From: Sciurus carolinensis
Lineage: Eukaryota > Chordata > Mammalia > Rodentia > Sciuridae
DNA length: 64,000 bases
Direction of reading: 5' to 3'
Assembly (NCBI RefSeq): GCF_902686445.1
Contig: NC_062218.1
Location: forward strand, 137,503,607 to 137,567,606
Shown: positions 10,315 through 22,790 of the stretch, piece by piece
How positions within the stretch are numbered: the first letter of the stretch is position 1
How the letters are laid out: each line of letters opens with the position of its first letter
Program-made: the position numbers and the translations under genes
Notes under the pieces: model-generated
Told to the model about the DNA's origin: nothing
The model's input: only the letters and a program-made list of their open reading frames with translations
Databases searched by the model: none

Positions 10315-12200
10315 CTTATTGAGTTATTCAGTCTTGCAATAGGAGAAAGATAGGGCAAAGATTTACACTCAGCTACTGGTGGTTTGGGAGTCTAGCAGTG
10401 CCATGAGCTAAGAACTCATCATTCACAGTGTACATTTCCCCTGCTCTCTCTTCTTCCGTCCTATACCTCTTCCCCTAACCTCCACCATGCCTGGGGTTCA
10501 CTTGTCTGAATGCTTTATGGCCAAAACTCTTCTGCAGAATCAGCCCCTCCTAGTCTTCCTCTGGGTTGGGAGAGGAGTAGTCTCCTCTTAGGACAGCGAT
10601 GTACTCTGAGATGCAGTTGTTCCATCCACAGACTCAAAATACCAGTCATAGCTGGCACCTTTACCTTCCCCAGGACATGGCACTTGGTTTCCTGAGCTTT
10701 CCTGGGTTCTAATGCCTAACACAGCTAGCTTCTCAGTGACATCCCCTTCCCCATTCCCGACAGGTATACGTTTAATGTTTCCCTAACTCTGTTCACTCTT
10801 CCTGCCTGTTTTCAGCTTCTAAACCTTGGTTCACTTACATCTTCTGTGCTCTCATCTGTTCTTTTGCCTTTGTGACTGTGTTTGATACACATTTGCGCTA
10901 ATTTTAGTGGAAGGGAGTAGAGAGAAATGCATGTGCTCAACCCTCAGCCAAAAAGAGGGATTTAAAGCACCATATGAAGTCCCTGTTCAAACCTCTGCGT
11001 AGAGAAAATGGATAAGAAGAGTCAATAGTAGATTATAACCTGTTTGTAACTTGCAAAGAATTTGCTGCATGTTCTTTATCTGATAGCTTCTTTAAACTTC
11101 TCCATCTCATTCCTGTCCAGTCAGTTGAGGGTACAAATGGCAGTATTTCTGAGGCAGAACATCAATATTTGGACTGTCTCCCATATTTAACATAAAAAAT
11201 ACTTCATTAGATAGAATCAACTAGCAGGACTAATCCTCTTGTCAATAAGCAATCCAAAGTTTTATCTAAATGTAGAAAAACCAAGTTCAGTCAGACCTTC
11301 AGAAATGGGACGAACAGTTTATAGTCAAAGGAAAAGGTTAGCATGCCTGGTTTCCATCGCATCATTCTCCGGGAAAATTTGTGCTGCAAACTTTCAGATT
11401 GTTGCAAATTGTTGCATGACTGGAAAAATGGTCAGCAACACAAGTTTTCATTGTGTTGGTGCCCTTGACCATTGCCAGTTTGTGAAATATTTGTAAAGGC
11501 CTGAAGCTGGGCTGGGGAGATTAGGAATCCTGGAGACTTACTGAGTTGTGCGCATGGAGTACTTCCTGGGCCTGAGGGGTTCATGATTCCATCCTATCGG
11601 ATCCTTCTCCAGCAAACATACATGCAAACAAAGTAAAACTATTCCCAGGAGAGCAGCACTTGTTTTATTACCACTTATCACAATCATATTAGAGACACAG
11701 TAGGCAGGTCCCAAGGAGTAGACTACAATAGTTGAAAGACTGAGCTTTGGAATCATCTGGGCTGTAACTTTGGGTAAATGCATTTAACCTCTTTGGAATT
11801 TGGCTTCATCCTCTACAAAATAATAGTAATATCTATTTCATAGAGTTGCGTGAAGATTAAATAAGTTAATACTGTACAGAGCTTATGAACAATGATTAGT
11901 AAATAGATTCTAAGACTTAATTTAATAAATAGCATAACTTTTATTACCATAACAGCTCTGAAGCTGTTCAAAACAGTAGTCACCAGTCACTTATAGATAA
12001 TGAGAATTTAAAATGTGGATAGTGAAAGTTGGGATGAGCTATATGTATAAGACACCAGATTCTAAAGACTTGAGGATTTATGAAATATGAATAAAATGTA
12101 AAATATCTCCATTTATTATATTGATTTCATGTCAAAGTGATGATATGTGGGTTTATTTTATTACATATGCCAATCTATTTAATATATATTAAAATTCACC
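10315..12200. other. Unique intergenic sequence with one MIR
   Basis: No gene recognised; small open frames at 10510, 11239 and 11538 lack domains. A + strand MIR lies at about 11700-11880. Confidence 0.5.
11700..11880 (+). repeat. MIR SINE
   Basis: CTTTGGGTAAATGCATTTAA, CCTCTTTGGAATTTGGCTTC, TAGAGTTGCGTGAAGATTAA match the MIR core and its right end in order. Confidence 0.75.
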
Positions 12201-12202
12201 GG

Positions 12203-12325
12203 GTTTTTGTTGTTGTTGTTGTTTTGTTTTGTTTTGTTTTGTTTTTGCAGTGCTAAGGATGGAACCCAGTCTTGCACATGCTAGGCAAACATCGTACCAT
12301 TGAGCTATACCCCCAGTTCTTTACC
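12203..12325 (-). repeat. ID SINE, minus strand, with T-rich start
   Basis: A GTT/TTTTG simple run, then GTGCTAAGGATGGAACCCAG, CACATGCTAGGCAAACATCG, TTGAGCTATACCCCCAG. Confidence 0.85.
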
Positions 12326-12377
12326 TTTTAAATATGTCTATTATGTAATTTGTTACCTATATGACTCACATTATATT

Positions 12378-12757
12378 TGTTTTAGTCAGCTTTTGCACCA
12401 CTGTGACCAAAGACCTGAAAAGAAAAATGTAGAGAAGAAAAAGTTTATTTTTTTTTCATGGTTTCAAATGTTCAGTTCATAGTCTGGGCCCAAGGTGAAG
12501 CAAAACATAAGGGCATGGCAACCACCAAGCAGAGAGACTTCTGCTCACCAGGGACAAAATATATCCCCCAAAGCATGCCCCCCAGTGACCCACCTCCTCC
12601 AGTTACACCCTACCTGCCTACACTTACTACCCAGTTAACCTATCAGCAGATTAACCCACTGATTAGGTACACCTTTCAGAATCTCATTTCACCTCCAAAA
12701 TTTTTTGCACTCTCTCACATGAACTTTTGGAGGACACTTCATATCTAAACCATAACA
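12378..12757 (-). repeat. MaLR solo LTR, antisense
   Basis: The complement starts TGTTATGGTTTAGATATGAA and includes GGAGGTGGGTCACTGG, ACCATGAAAAAAAAATAAAC and a CAGGTCTTTGGTCACAGTGG end. This is the order of a MaLR LTR (MST/MLT/MT type), the same group as the copy at 18516. No internal region. Its boundaries TG...CA are visible; the 5-bp duplication is not clear. Confidence 0.8.
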
Positions 12758-13035
12758 ATTTCTACTGGTCAGAACAATAGTCCCTTATATTTCACTCTAA
12801 ACACCGATACTGCTCAAGGTAGAGTTCATGACATGCCTAAAGAATATATTCTATGTACATTTCCCTTCTCTGAGAATGACTGTAGATACATGTATGGTAT
12901 CAGGACTGGGATATGCCTTGTCTTTACAGGTCCTGAGAATAACACAGGTATCATTATGATTTGATCAAATCAAAATTAGCATTTAGGTTATATCCTTTTG
13001 AACAAACTTGTGTTATTGATAAAGACTCTGAACGT

Positions 13036-13256
13036 TAGCTAGCCACAGTGGTACATGACTGTAATCCCAGCTGCTTAGGTGACTGAGGCAGGATTGCAAA
13101 TTTTAGGCCAACCTGGGAAACTTGGTGAAAGCCTGTCTCAAAATTAAATTTTTTTAAAGGGGTAAGAGTGAAGCTCAGTGGTAGAGCACTTGCCTAGCAT
13201 GATTGAGACCCTAGTTTTAATTCCCAATACTAAAAAAAAAAAAAAAAAAAAAAAAG
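13036..13256 (+). repeat. B1-ID composite SINE
   Basis: AGCCACAGTGGTACATGACT, GTAATCCCAGCTGCTTAGGT, TGAAGCTCAGTGGTAGAGCA, TTGCCTAGCATGATTGAGAC and a long A tail. Confidence 0.9.
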
Positions 13257-13504
13257 AAGAAGAACTTTTAATAATTAATAGACTTCAGTTTTGCCCTTAT
13301 TGGTAAATTTTAAAGTTTTGTGATCTGCATGTACATGAATATTTGAACATATGGCCCATTATGGCCCACAGAAAAACTGAAATTACCTGCTTTCCAAGGT
13401 ACCTTTAGGTCTGTGGGCAAATGGTTCTCTGAACTAGTGGGTAAATGCAAGGAAAAAATGAGCCATTTTCTGCATTTATAGACACTTAACACATTAGAGT
13501 AGAG

Positions 13505-13670
13505 CTGGGAGTGGTGGTGCATGCCTATAATCCTGGCAATTTGGGAGGCCGAGGCAAGAAGAGTGCAAGTTCTAAGACAGCTTTAGTAATGTAGCAAGGC
13601 ACTAAGAAACTTAGTAAGACCCTGTCTCAAAAAAATTTTTAAAAGGGCTGGAGATGTAGCTCAGTGATAA
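13505..13670 (+). repeat. B1-ID SINE, 3'-truncated
   Basis: GCTGGGAGTGGTGGTGCATG, TTTGGGAGGCCGAGGCAAGA, ACCCTGTCTCAAAAAAATTT, then GGGCTGGAGATGTAGCTCAG, where the ID part breaks off into TATATGTG-type sequence. Confidence 0.85.
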
Positions 13671-13689
13671 TTGTTAAGTGTATGCATAT

Positions 13690-14500
13690 GTGTATACGTG
13701 TGGATATATATATACACAGATTTACCTACCACAAAATTCACCATTTTAAGGTATATAAGGCAGTTTTTTAGTGTACTCAGAAGATTATAATTTCAAAACA
13801 TTTCTACCTCAAAAAGAGACCACATTCCAATTAGCACTCACTCCTCATCCTGTCTTCCTTCCAACCTCTTACAACTAATAATTTTTGTCTTTACAGATTT
13901 ACCTATACTGAATATTTCATATAATATACAGTATTTCATCTTTTGTCTGTTTTCCTTCAATTATTGCTTAAAAATTTCAACTTTCATCCATGTTATAGCA
14001 TGTGTCAGCACCTTATTTCTCTTTATGGCTGAATATTTCATTGTATGACATACCAAATTTTATTTATCTGTCAATGGCTATTTAGATTGTTTCCACTTTT
14101 TGGCTATTAATAATGCTGATATAAACATTTGTGTATAAGTTTTATGTGACCATCTGTTTTCAGTTATCTTGGAATACCTAGAAGTGGAATAGCTAAGTCA
14201 GATGGTAACTCCATGTTTAATCCCTTGATAAACTAACAATCCATCTTCCAAATCACTGGCACCATTTTGCATTCCCACCAATTGAGCAGGAGAGCTCCCA
14301 TTTTTACCTCACCTTTTGATTAGCTGTGCTAGTGGGTATAAACTCATGATGGGTTTGATTTTTGTTTGATCTTCAGGATCTTTTCATGTGTTTTTGGCCA
14401 TTTGTATGTTGTCTTTGGAGAAATTTAAATTCTTAGCCTATTTTTAACAATTGGATAATACATCTTTTTATTGTTGAATTTGTAAACTGTTCCATTACTA
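13690..14500 (-). repeat. Old L1 LINE 3' end, antisense
   Basis: CCACAAAATTCACCATTTTA opens the piece. GTTTCCACTTTTTGGCTATT, CTTGGAATACCTAGAAGTGG, TTGCATTCCCACCAATTGAG and GGCCATTTGTATGTTGTCTT are antisense L1 ORF2/3'UTR landmarks in the same order as the copy at 1555. Confidence 0.8.
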
Positions 14501-15540
14501 AGGTGAATCAAATTTAGATAAAGCACTCACTGATCTAGAAGACCAGAGGGTTGCAGTTTGACTTTATTTTGTTTTCAGATTCTCAGTGTTTAATAATCCT
14601 CCCAATATTGTATTTACTGTCAGTTCTGATACAATCAAATTTTTACACATTCAAATGGTGAACAAATGATAGATACTATTTTTTTTTAAAATTTCACAAT
14701 CTAATCTGCAAAGCTCGGGAAACTACATATGAATATAAATGGTTGTGAAATGAGTAGTATTTAATTTGAAAGTTATTTTTTCTTAAAAACAAAATGCTTT
14801 TGTCACTATAGGATTTTTAAAAAATACTTATGTATTAGCACATTATCGTTAGACATAATATTGGGGTTCATTTTGACATAATTATGTAAGCATGGAATAT
14901 AATTTGCTCCAATTTAGTCCCCAGTACTTCCCCTTTCTCTCCCCTACTTTACCAAGTTTTTGAAAAGAGCCCTTGTTCACAGAATAACTGTAAGCTAGGA
15001 ACTACTGCCATCTGGAATAAAGGTTATTAATCCAATCTCAAAAACGATGAAGAGGATTTGGAAATCCAAATTAACTCTCTTGAAAAAATCCTTGCTTCCA
15101 TTCCTGGCAGTGGCTCCCTAGACTTCTCATTGCTGTGCCTGAAAGAGTGACTGGAGCAATCTTTCTGAAAAGAAAGCAACCTCTTCAGGTGTGGTAAGTC
15201 ACATCTTTTTGTTAAAACCACCAAAAGGAGACAGTGAAGCAGGAACTATGGAGTCCTGAAGGATCAAATGTTGCTTTAAAAGTTTGCTCCTCCAATGAGG
15301 GCTGACAATGAGCCACCGAGCTTTCCACTGGTGGTTGATGCCAGGTAGAGATGGTCACCAGCAATGGCTCTCAGTGGAAGGAAGGATGCTCTGATTTCTG
15401 GCTCCTAGGACATGTGTCTTCTGCTTCTCACTTTAAGTTTGGGTCGCTTGGCACAAAGGTACTTGCTGATTATATAAGTGCTTTTATTCACTCCATTCAC
15501 TTCTGTTTGGTACCTAAAATGCTGTTTGTAGGAACTTTCC
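14500..15540. other. Unique intergenic sequence, nothing recognised
   Basis: AT-rich to about 14900, then mixed composition. No SINE, LINE or gene-like frame. Confidence 0.45.
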
Positions 15541-15543
15541 CTC

Positions 15544-15545
<2 letters not shown>

Positions 15546-15594
<49 letters not shown>

Positions 15595-15620
15595 TCATAC
15601 CCACACTCATACCCACACAT
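15546..15620. repeat. (TC)n(AC)n compound microsatellite
   Basis: About 35 bases of TC repeats run straight into about 14 bases of AC, followed by imperfect ACTCATACCC units. Confidence 0.97.
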
Positions 15621-15744
15621 ATGCACATGCTAATCCCCAGGTCTTGAAGGCCAAGGGCATCCTTGCAATGTTGCAAGCGACTGTGAACTCACAGAATGGA
15701 GGAATGACCCAGTCATTCACATGGGGTTGGGTATCTCACACTTG

Positions 15745-15900
15745 CAATCATTCAACAAGCACTGATGTTACTTCTGAGCCTGGTACTACTTAGGCAAGGT
15801 CCTGCCCTTTAAAGTGCTCACTCTATTTAATGGAGCAGACAGAAAACTAAATGACCATATAGTTCACTATGTGGTATTAGGTACCCAGCAGAGAACAGTG
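15745..15900 (+). repeat. L2 LINE 3' fragment
   Basis: TCATTCAACAAGCACTGATG, CCTGGTACTACTTAGGCAAG and CCTGCCCTTTAAAGTGCTCA match the order of the L2 end; diverged. Confidence 0.5.
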
Positions 15901-17100
15901 AGACTTTCTTGGGAATCTTGAGGAAGGCTTCGCTAGAGTTGACTTGGTTCCGGGCTGTGCACCTCAGCAGGGACATTTCCTCATAGGGGAGAAAAAGAAA
16001 AAAGGAAACTTCAGCAGGTGACCAGTCCCTTGTGAGGGGCAGCTATGGGATTACCTCTGGGTATCCAGACAGGTCTACCCTGTCTGATATTAGTTTAGTG
16101 TTCTGATCCATGTTGGTGTGAACAGAATCTAGGTCAACCCTTCTTAGAACAGGAATAGGAAAAAGCAACAAATCTCCACATTTTCTTGCCTTTGATTTCA
16201 TGTTTATCAAGGGAAATCTTGTTTTCATTTTTATAGCAAATGTTTATGACTTTGAACTTGCCTGCCTTGTGTTTCTCCTATGGTGCTTTATCCTGTTTCC
16301 TGAGTTGCTAGTTTTGAGTTTAAGACTTTTAAGAGGGTTTCCAGCCACATCAAAGGGCAGACACTGAATCCAAGGCAGCTATGGGAGATCTCTCTAGCCT
16401 GTTTGCCTGGTAGTTGCTTCTCACAGGGAAAGAGTGACTCTAAATACCTAAATCTGGCCAGATTTTGCCCCTGCCTAATACAGGCATGCCAACCTTACAT
16501 GATATCTTGGTTCCGCATTACAAACTTCCTAGTTTCAAGCAATAGCAACCACCTCTGCCTGACCAATTCACAGATGGAATGTTTTAGAAGGTCAGTGGCT
16601 CATAGAATTGACTAGAGAATTGGCTAGAGAATCAGGTTATGAAACAGAACCAAAGAAGGCTGTGCAGCAAGAGAAGGAAACTGATTAAGATGACCACTGC
16701 TATCCCCACCCCCGCCCCCACCACAAACTCTTGACCATTTCTAACCTGTCCCTGTGTCATTATGTCACTCATATGAGTTCCAGCTTCTGGCAGGAACATC
16801 AGTTGGTTAAGTCCAGGTCTCAGACCAGCCCTGAGGTTGGAATGGCTTTCAAAGTGGGAGAAGGAGGCTCTGTCTTCCCAAGATGTACACAGCATGGGAT
16901 CCCCCCTCCAAAAGGAAGAGTTCATATATCACTGCAGCTCTATGAGGGGAGCAGTGAGCAAAGTTTAGGAGAAGAGTTACAACAACTATGGGGAATCCTA
17001 GTATAAACAAACACTGAGAAACAAAACCAGGGCTGGAATTGAGTTGTGAGTGTGTTCCTCACAGGACAAACACAATTGAGGAATTATAAATGATAACTGA
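15900..17100. other. Unique intergenic sequence, nothing recognised
   Basis: Mixed composition with a short C-rich run at 16707-16725. Open frames on both strands at 16632-17006 overlap each other without domains; I treat them as chance. Confidence 0.45.
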
Positions 17101-17232
17101 TACCACTTGCCAATAGACTACTATGAACCTGGCACTGAATATATAAGATCAAATCTCATTTGCTCTTTACCTGGAAGCTATGTAGTAGTATCCCTGTTTT
17201 ACAAATGAGAAAATGGAGTTTCAAGAAGGTTG
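17100..17232 (-). repeat. MIR SINE, minus strand
   Basis: CCTGGCACTGAATATATAAG, CAAATCTCATTTGCTCTTTA, GTATCCCTGTTTTACAAATG, AGAAAATGGAGTTTCAAGAA: complement of the MIR right half, cut by the following SINE. Confidence 0.65.
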
Positions 17233-17237
17233 GTGGC

Positions 17238-17402
17238 TGCTGGGTGCACTGGTGCATGCCTGTAATCCCCGCAGTTTTGGAGGCTGAGGCAGGAGGATGG
17301 AGAGTTCAAAGCCAGCCTCAGCAAAGGCAAGGCACTAAGCAACTCAGTTAGACCCTGACTATAAATAAAATACAAAATAGGGCTGGGAATATGACTCAGT
17401 GG
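17238..17402 (+). repeat. B1-ID SINE, 3'-truncated
   Basis: GCTGGGTGCACTGGTGCATG, TGTAATCCCCGCAGTTTTGG, CAAAGCCAGCCTCAGCAAAG, then GGGCTGGGAATATGACTCAG. Confidence 0.88.
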
Positions 17403-18510
17403 TTGTTGGGGTATTTCCAGGGTTATGTAGTTACTGGCATTCAAACTTAGGTCTGCTAGACTTTGGAATTCACTTTCTTACCATGCTGGTTTTCCTATGC
17501 CTGGGATACACCAAATTGCAGGATATCTTTTTGTCTCTGTTTTATTGCAAAAACTCAAATTGGTCAATAAACCTGTCTGTAAATCCATTTTTGCCACTTC
17601 CAGAAAGCTACTGTCAATTGTTCTTTGCCCCAGAATTCCTTGGTGTTGCCCAGTTAATGGCAACATTTGTCTTGCTAGTTGATCTGCCAGAAAAGTCAAA
17701 AGTAACTTGCTACCTTGTTTGTTATTGTTTTGTTTCTACTTCTCGTGATGTTTCCCTTGAGCTGCTAACTACTGTGTGTGTGCGCTGGCTCATGCTTGTG
17801 CGTGGTTGCACGTTTGCATGAGATTACATTCACCCCTAGCAGTGTTCCCAAAATATAATGCATGAACCACAATGGATGCCAGATATACCCACACTGAGGT
17901 TTTGGAGCAAAGTCTCCTCTGTGTAACTAATCAGATCTACCAGCTAAGGTCAGAAAGTTTTCCAGGTGAGTGTTGGGGCATTATTCTCTCTCCAGGGCCA
18001 AGAGTCAGCATTCATCCCACATGCACACAGCATGGTGTCACCTAATTCTGTGCCAAGTCCAGCGTGCAGCCTCCCTGTGCAGCCTTGGGCCCAGAGCTCT
18101 GAAATGGATTGTTCTTTCATTTAAAACGCTGACCAAGTGACCCCTTAACAAATGGAGATCTGGGAAATATGGATTAAACAGTAAAGCACTTCTAGGAGTG
18201 GGGATTTGGGGAGACTATCTCATCCCTTTTTAGGGTATAAACACAAAAGGGACAGTCTGGCCATTCATGGACCAGAGGAGGTTGTTATCCTCTCTGGGTC
18301 ATGCTGTTGGGGTCCATTTTCTGCTCTTGGGACTAAAATGAAGCTTAAGGGACAATTTCATCTTGGTCCCAGGAAATAGCAAAGTTTGGTCCTCTGGAGT
18401 TGGTAGAAGAGGAGAGAAATCCATATCCATCCATCTTGTTTAAGTTTCTTTCATCCAAGGATGTGTGGGTAACATCTGAATGAGGACAGATCAGGAACGG
18501 AGCGATGGAA
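17402..18510. other. Unique intergenic sequence, nothing recognised
   Basis: A 140-codon open frame at 17399-17821 starts in the end of a SINE and shows no domain, so I leave it uncalled. No other structure seen. Confidence 0.45.
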
Positions 18511-18934
18511 TGGTCTGTTATGGTTTGATTCTGGAATGTCCCCCAAAGTCTCATGTTTGAAACCATGGCCCTAATGCAGCAAGTTTCAGAAATGGGGCTT
18601 TTAGGTAATGATTGGATCATGAGGGTTCTGCCCACATCTGTATATCCATGATAGCTGAATGGGTTACCCAGAGGTGGGACCAAGTTGGAGGAAGTAGGTC
18701 ACTGGGGGTGTGTCCTGGAAATGTCCCTCTTCTTCCCAGCCCCTTCCTCCCTGTGTGCTTTCCCATTGCCAGGGCCTTCAGTCGTGTTGTTCTGCCTCAT
18801 CTTAGGTCCAAAGCAATGGAGCCAAACGACCACGGACTGAACCTGTGAAACTATGAGCCAAAATAAACTTTTCCTCTTTTATGTTGTTTGTGTCAGGTAT
18901 TTTGGTCACAATGACAAAAAGCTAACACATGGTC
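18511..18934 (+). repeat. Solo MaLR LTR with 5-bp target duplication
   Basis: Runs from TG at 18516 to CA at 18929 and is flanked by TGGTC at 18511-18515 and 18930-18934. Inside are TGTTATGGTTTGATTCTGGA, GGGGCTTTTAGGTAATGATT, GGAAGTAGGTCACTGGGGGT and AAACTATGAGCCAAAATAAA, the last holding its AATAAA. This is the MaLR LTR plan (ERVL-related). No internal sequence is left, as expected after LTR-LTR recombination. Confidence 0.88.
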
Positions 18935-20100
18935 CCAGGCCTGGAATGAGCCATGGGGGGAAAAAGTTGAGTTATTATGATCAAAACAAACAGAGGCTGG
19001 GATTTCACCTGGTCTCTGTAGGGAAAAGGTGATATATGTGTACTCACTAGGAATGTGACAGCCCAGCATTCCTTCCCAGGAACTGTTGATCTCAAAGGTT
19101 CCATCCCCAGGACAGCCAGTCCTCACCCAGACTCAGAGGCTTTGGCTGTTCAGTCCCCAAAGAGATGGTGAGTTCAATTCTCCCTGCACTTCATTCTTGC
19201 AGAGACTTCCTGTAAAGTTCTATCTTTGGAAAAGTGCAATGAATTCTGTGCAAATTTAAAAGTGAACAAACTAGCCCCAAAGAAGCAAGAGTTTCAAAAG
19301 GGCCAGTTCTCAAAATCAAAAGGTTCAGAGTGTCTGTCTTAGAGCCAAGTTCCAGCTTCAGTGGAAGTTGACCCCCAAGTCCAGATGGGTGTTTGAAGGA
19401 GCAGGGCTGGTAGACAGGCTCAGGTGCCTGCTACCTGCACCCACCTGAAGACCCAGGAAGTCAGAGTTCTTCAGAATCTCAGTGCCCCAGGAAATGGCAG
19501 CCTTCACTCTTGGCCTGAGTCCTAATTATCACCACAAACAAACCTTTATCTGCCAGCGTTGCCATGACGGGAGGGCATGGTCCCTGCCCCAGGCATGCTC
19601 ATCCTTTGGGAGAGTGAGAGCAGCAGAGAGACGTGGGAGCTGAAGGGTTTCAGCAAAGGGCACTCTACAGGAAAGGAGCATTTCTTGGCAGAGTGGATAT
19701 TCATAGGACAGAGTTTTGGCAAGCTGGGGCAGGAGAGGCAGAGGTCTTAGCAGGGAAAGCATAGTGTCAGATAAAGGCAGAACATGCTTTGGAGTATGGA
19801 GGACATCCAAAGGTCAAGGTCTTGAGAGTCTTAGGAGGTATGCATGTGTTTAGCACACAAAAGACCCACTTAGGGAAGCTGGGGTGAAACAGTCTTCAGG
19901 CTTCCTACCACCTTCAAGTGGCAGAAGGGACTAGACTCCTCTGGATAGTGGATGAAATGCAAAGGGGACAAGAATGGTAGACAAAAGGCCACGGTGGGCA
20001 TCAAAGAGCTTGAAGGGTTTTGGAAATGCCGGGTCTGGAGAGTTGGTCAAGGTGCTGTTGCCTTCCAAACCATACTCAGAGAAACAGGCTGGAGCCACGA
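18935..20100. other. Unique sequence upstream of SHROOM1
   Basis: Single-copy-looking, moderate GC, no repeats recognised. GC and CpG rise toward 20100. May hold upstream regulatory sequence, but I see no motif I would defend. Confidence 0.45.
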
Positions 20101-21080
20101 GTCCTGGGCGCGTTTTCTCCTCGAGTTTGAGAGAAAAGGCTGGAGGGCGGACCTCTGGCCGGGTCTTGACCTCCCCACATTGGGGACTCTGGGGTTGAGG
20201 ATTTGTCCGGTCAGCTGCGCTAAAAGTGGGTGGCAGTCGCTGTGGTCTTTCTGCACATTACGCTCGCATTTCTCTGGCCTGGGGCAAGAGGTCTGTGCAC
20301 AGCGGGGGAACAAATTGTCCACTCCCTCGGCCCTGGACTAGGCGGGTAAGCAGACACTAGGAAGGGGCGGTGGCTCGGGGGCAGTGCCGTGGCTCCGCTC
20401 CCGCCCCTCTTGGCCGGAGGTGGCGCCTCCCCTGTGGCGGCGGCTAGAGTCTGGAGGTGGGGTCGGGGAGCTGGAACCTGGCTCTGATGTCACCGCGCGG
20501 CCGCGGGCGCCCAGGAGCGCATCTCCGGCTGGAGCTTCAGGTAAGCCGCGGGGCCGGGGAATAGAGGCGGGTGGCGGGGTCCATGGGTCTTCTTCCTACG
20601 AGGAGGCCCCGGAGTTTAAGAGGGGTGGGGGCCGGCAGCGACGGTGGCTGCGGGGTCGGGAGCAGGCGGTGCGTAGTTCAGTCTGAAGGGGTCCCGCTCG
20701 GCGTCCAGTCTGGTTACGCGAGTGGTCAGGCCCCCGCGCGCCTTTACCTTTTGCCGGGATCTGGGAAGGGACAGACCCACCCGGCTGGAGTTGCTGTTGG
20801 GGGCTCTGCGTGTGACTGAAGCACACTGTGGAGTCTTACCCCGAGACCCCCCGTTACTGCTCTTCAGTCGCGGAGCAGCTGGTGAAACGGGTCCCCCCGT
20901 GTCCGCGATCTGAGCCCCACAGGCTGTGAACCCCACAGGAAAGGCCAAGAAATGTTCGGGTCAACGGCCATCCGCTCTCCAGCCGCTCGGCGTGACTCTG
21001 CCGCCCCCTGCGGTCGCCAGAGCCTGAGTCTCTCTACCCTCTCTGGGGCCTTTACTCCCAGACCTTGAAGCACCAGTTAA
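20100..21080 (+). promoter_or_regulatory. SHROOM1: CpG island promoter of SHROOM1
   Basis: GC- and CpG-rich block in an otherwise CpG-poor region. It holds GC boxes (GGGGCGG at 20364-20370; CCCGCCCCT near 20400), a NotI-like GCGGCCGC and no evident TATA box, typical of a housekeeping-style dispersed promoter. A splice donor within it (20541) links to the coding exons. The transcription start cannot be fixed from sequence; I expect it between about 20340 and 20500. Confidence 0.75.
20430..20540 (+). other. SHROOM1: SHROOM1 exon 1 (5' UTR), approximate 5' end
   Basis: The donor is seen directly: GAGCTTCAG/GTAAGCCGC, with the exon ending at 20540. The 5' end is a guess inside the CpG island. 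Non-coding, because the family start codon lies in the next exon. Intron 1 would be 20541-25059. Confidence 0.6.
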
Positions 21081-22449
21081 CGTGGTCGATCCACGCCCGC
21101 AGCGGCCCCTCCCCAGGTGCCACCAGCATCCCGCATTTCCTGCACACGGTGGGGAGCTAGAGTTTCTGGAGACTCTACGATTGGGCTGTAGAGACCACTG
21201 AGTCTCAAAACCGGCAGCACAGATACTGCATGGTGTGTTCTGTCTGAATGGTGGGGCTGGAAGAATGAGGGGGATGCTGGGGACTCGGAGAGTCGCGGAA
21301 CTTGCCAGAAGGCCCAGACAGTCGGACCTAACCTGGGATGCTGGAATTCAAGACACAGTCCAGAACCCAGGAACTCAGTCAGGCAGGGAGATGGCTGTGC
21401 ATTCAACGTCCCCACAGTGAGCCTCCCGAACCCAGGGAGTACCAAACCCGAAGGGTGGTTTGCACAACACATCACAGACAGATCAAATGGGATGTGGCCT
21501 TTGAGAAAGGGACGATTTAATCCTGAAATTTGTTGCATTTGAGGTTGTCCGTTCTCCTGCACCTTTCTGGTCATTTTACCTGTATTTGCTCCCATTGCTT
21601 TGGTGTGATTTTATCCATAGGAAACTGTCTTCGTGGATTTCTCCAACATCCTCTAAAATCCTGGGATTTCTGGCCCACCCTCTTTGCAGAGCTCCAGACC
21701 CACATTCCAACTGTTGCCAGACTTGCCACAGACATGGAAAGGCCGATAGGCCCCAGAATGAATGAGCACTGGACCCCTTGTCCAGTCTTCAATCCCAGCT
21801 TCCTCCTTCCAGATTGGCACCTCCATCCCCCAGACCTCTAGCTCTGAACCCTGAACTCATATTTGTCTTCTCTTCCTCTCTTGCTCCTTCATTTGGATGA
21901 GTGGAATGTTCTTGTGGAATGTTTCCCTTCTCCCCGGGCCCTTATCTGGTGGTTTCCTAGCAGGGATTTCATGGTGTCCCCTTGCTCTAGTGAGTCTTGG
22001 TAAAATGAAGCCTCTGGGTTTCAGTTCATCAATAGGCACAAGGCTCTGCTGCTCACCTCACCTGACACTAGTGCTGAGGCTGGGACCTCTAGTATATGGC
22101 TTCTCTGTCCAGCCACAGGGGCTGACTGGACTGCAAGAGGCTCCCTGTACGTAACCAGATGAATGTGAAAGCTCCCTGGTCCTGTACTGAGGGTCCCAAA
22201 CATACACCAAAGCAGCTGGGCCATGGTGATATAGCTGGTTCTGCAAAAAGCCTAATGTGACCATCCACCCTGTGTGGACTTTAACCTACTGGGGCCATCA
22301 ATGTAAAAACATCCTCAAGACAAGTTAGGATTGATAAGGAAACAGACAAGTATACACATGTTTTATCGTCCATTCAAGTTCTTTTTATCTGATAAATTCA
22401 GAATCCTTTGTTAACACAGTAACTCCAAAACAGATAGATTTTCATGGCC

Positions 22450-22790
22450 TCTTTTTCCATATTGGGGATTGAACCCAGGATCACTGAACTATACCCCCAG
22501 TTCTTTTTTTTGGGGGGTAGGTATTGGGGATTTAGCCTAGGGATACTTTACCACTGAGCTACATCCCCAGTCCCTCTTTTTTATTTTTTATTTCGAGGCA
22601 GGGTCTCACTAATTTGCTGAGGTTGGCCTCAAATTTTTGATACTCTTGTCTCAGCTTCTGGAGTTGCACCCCTAGCCCTTTCTAAATTTTAATTTTATTT
22701 TTTGTTTTGAGTCTCATTAAGTTGTACTCCTCTTGCCTCAGCCTCCTGAGCAGCTGAGATTACAGGCACCACCACACCTAACAATTTTCA
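22450..22790 (-). repeat. Cluster of degraded ID/B1-ID SINEs, minus strand
   Basis: Three or more units. TTGGGGATTGAACCCAGGAT opens the first; GGTATTGGGGATTTAGCCTA with ACTGAGCTACATCCCCAG opens the second; GCAGGGTCTCACTAATTTGC, TTGCCTCAGCCTCCTGAGCA and GAGATTACAGGCACCACCAC belong to B1 parts. Confidence 0.85.

Noticed and set aside
17399..17821. 140-codon + strand frame
   Set aside because: Begins in a SINE, has no domain and no family resemblance.
21077..21595. 172-codon minus-strand frame in SHROOM1 intron 1
   Set aside because: No recognisable domain, no promoter or splice context; CpG-island edge composition lengthens chance frames.
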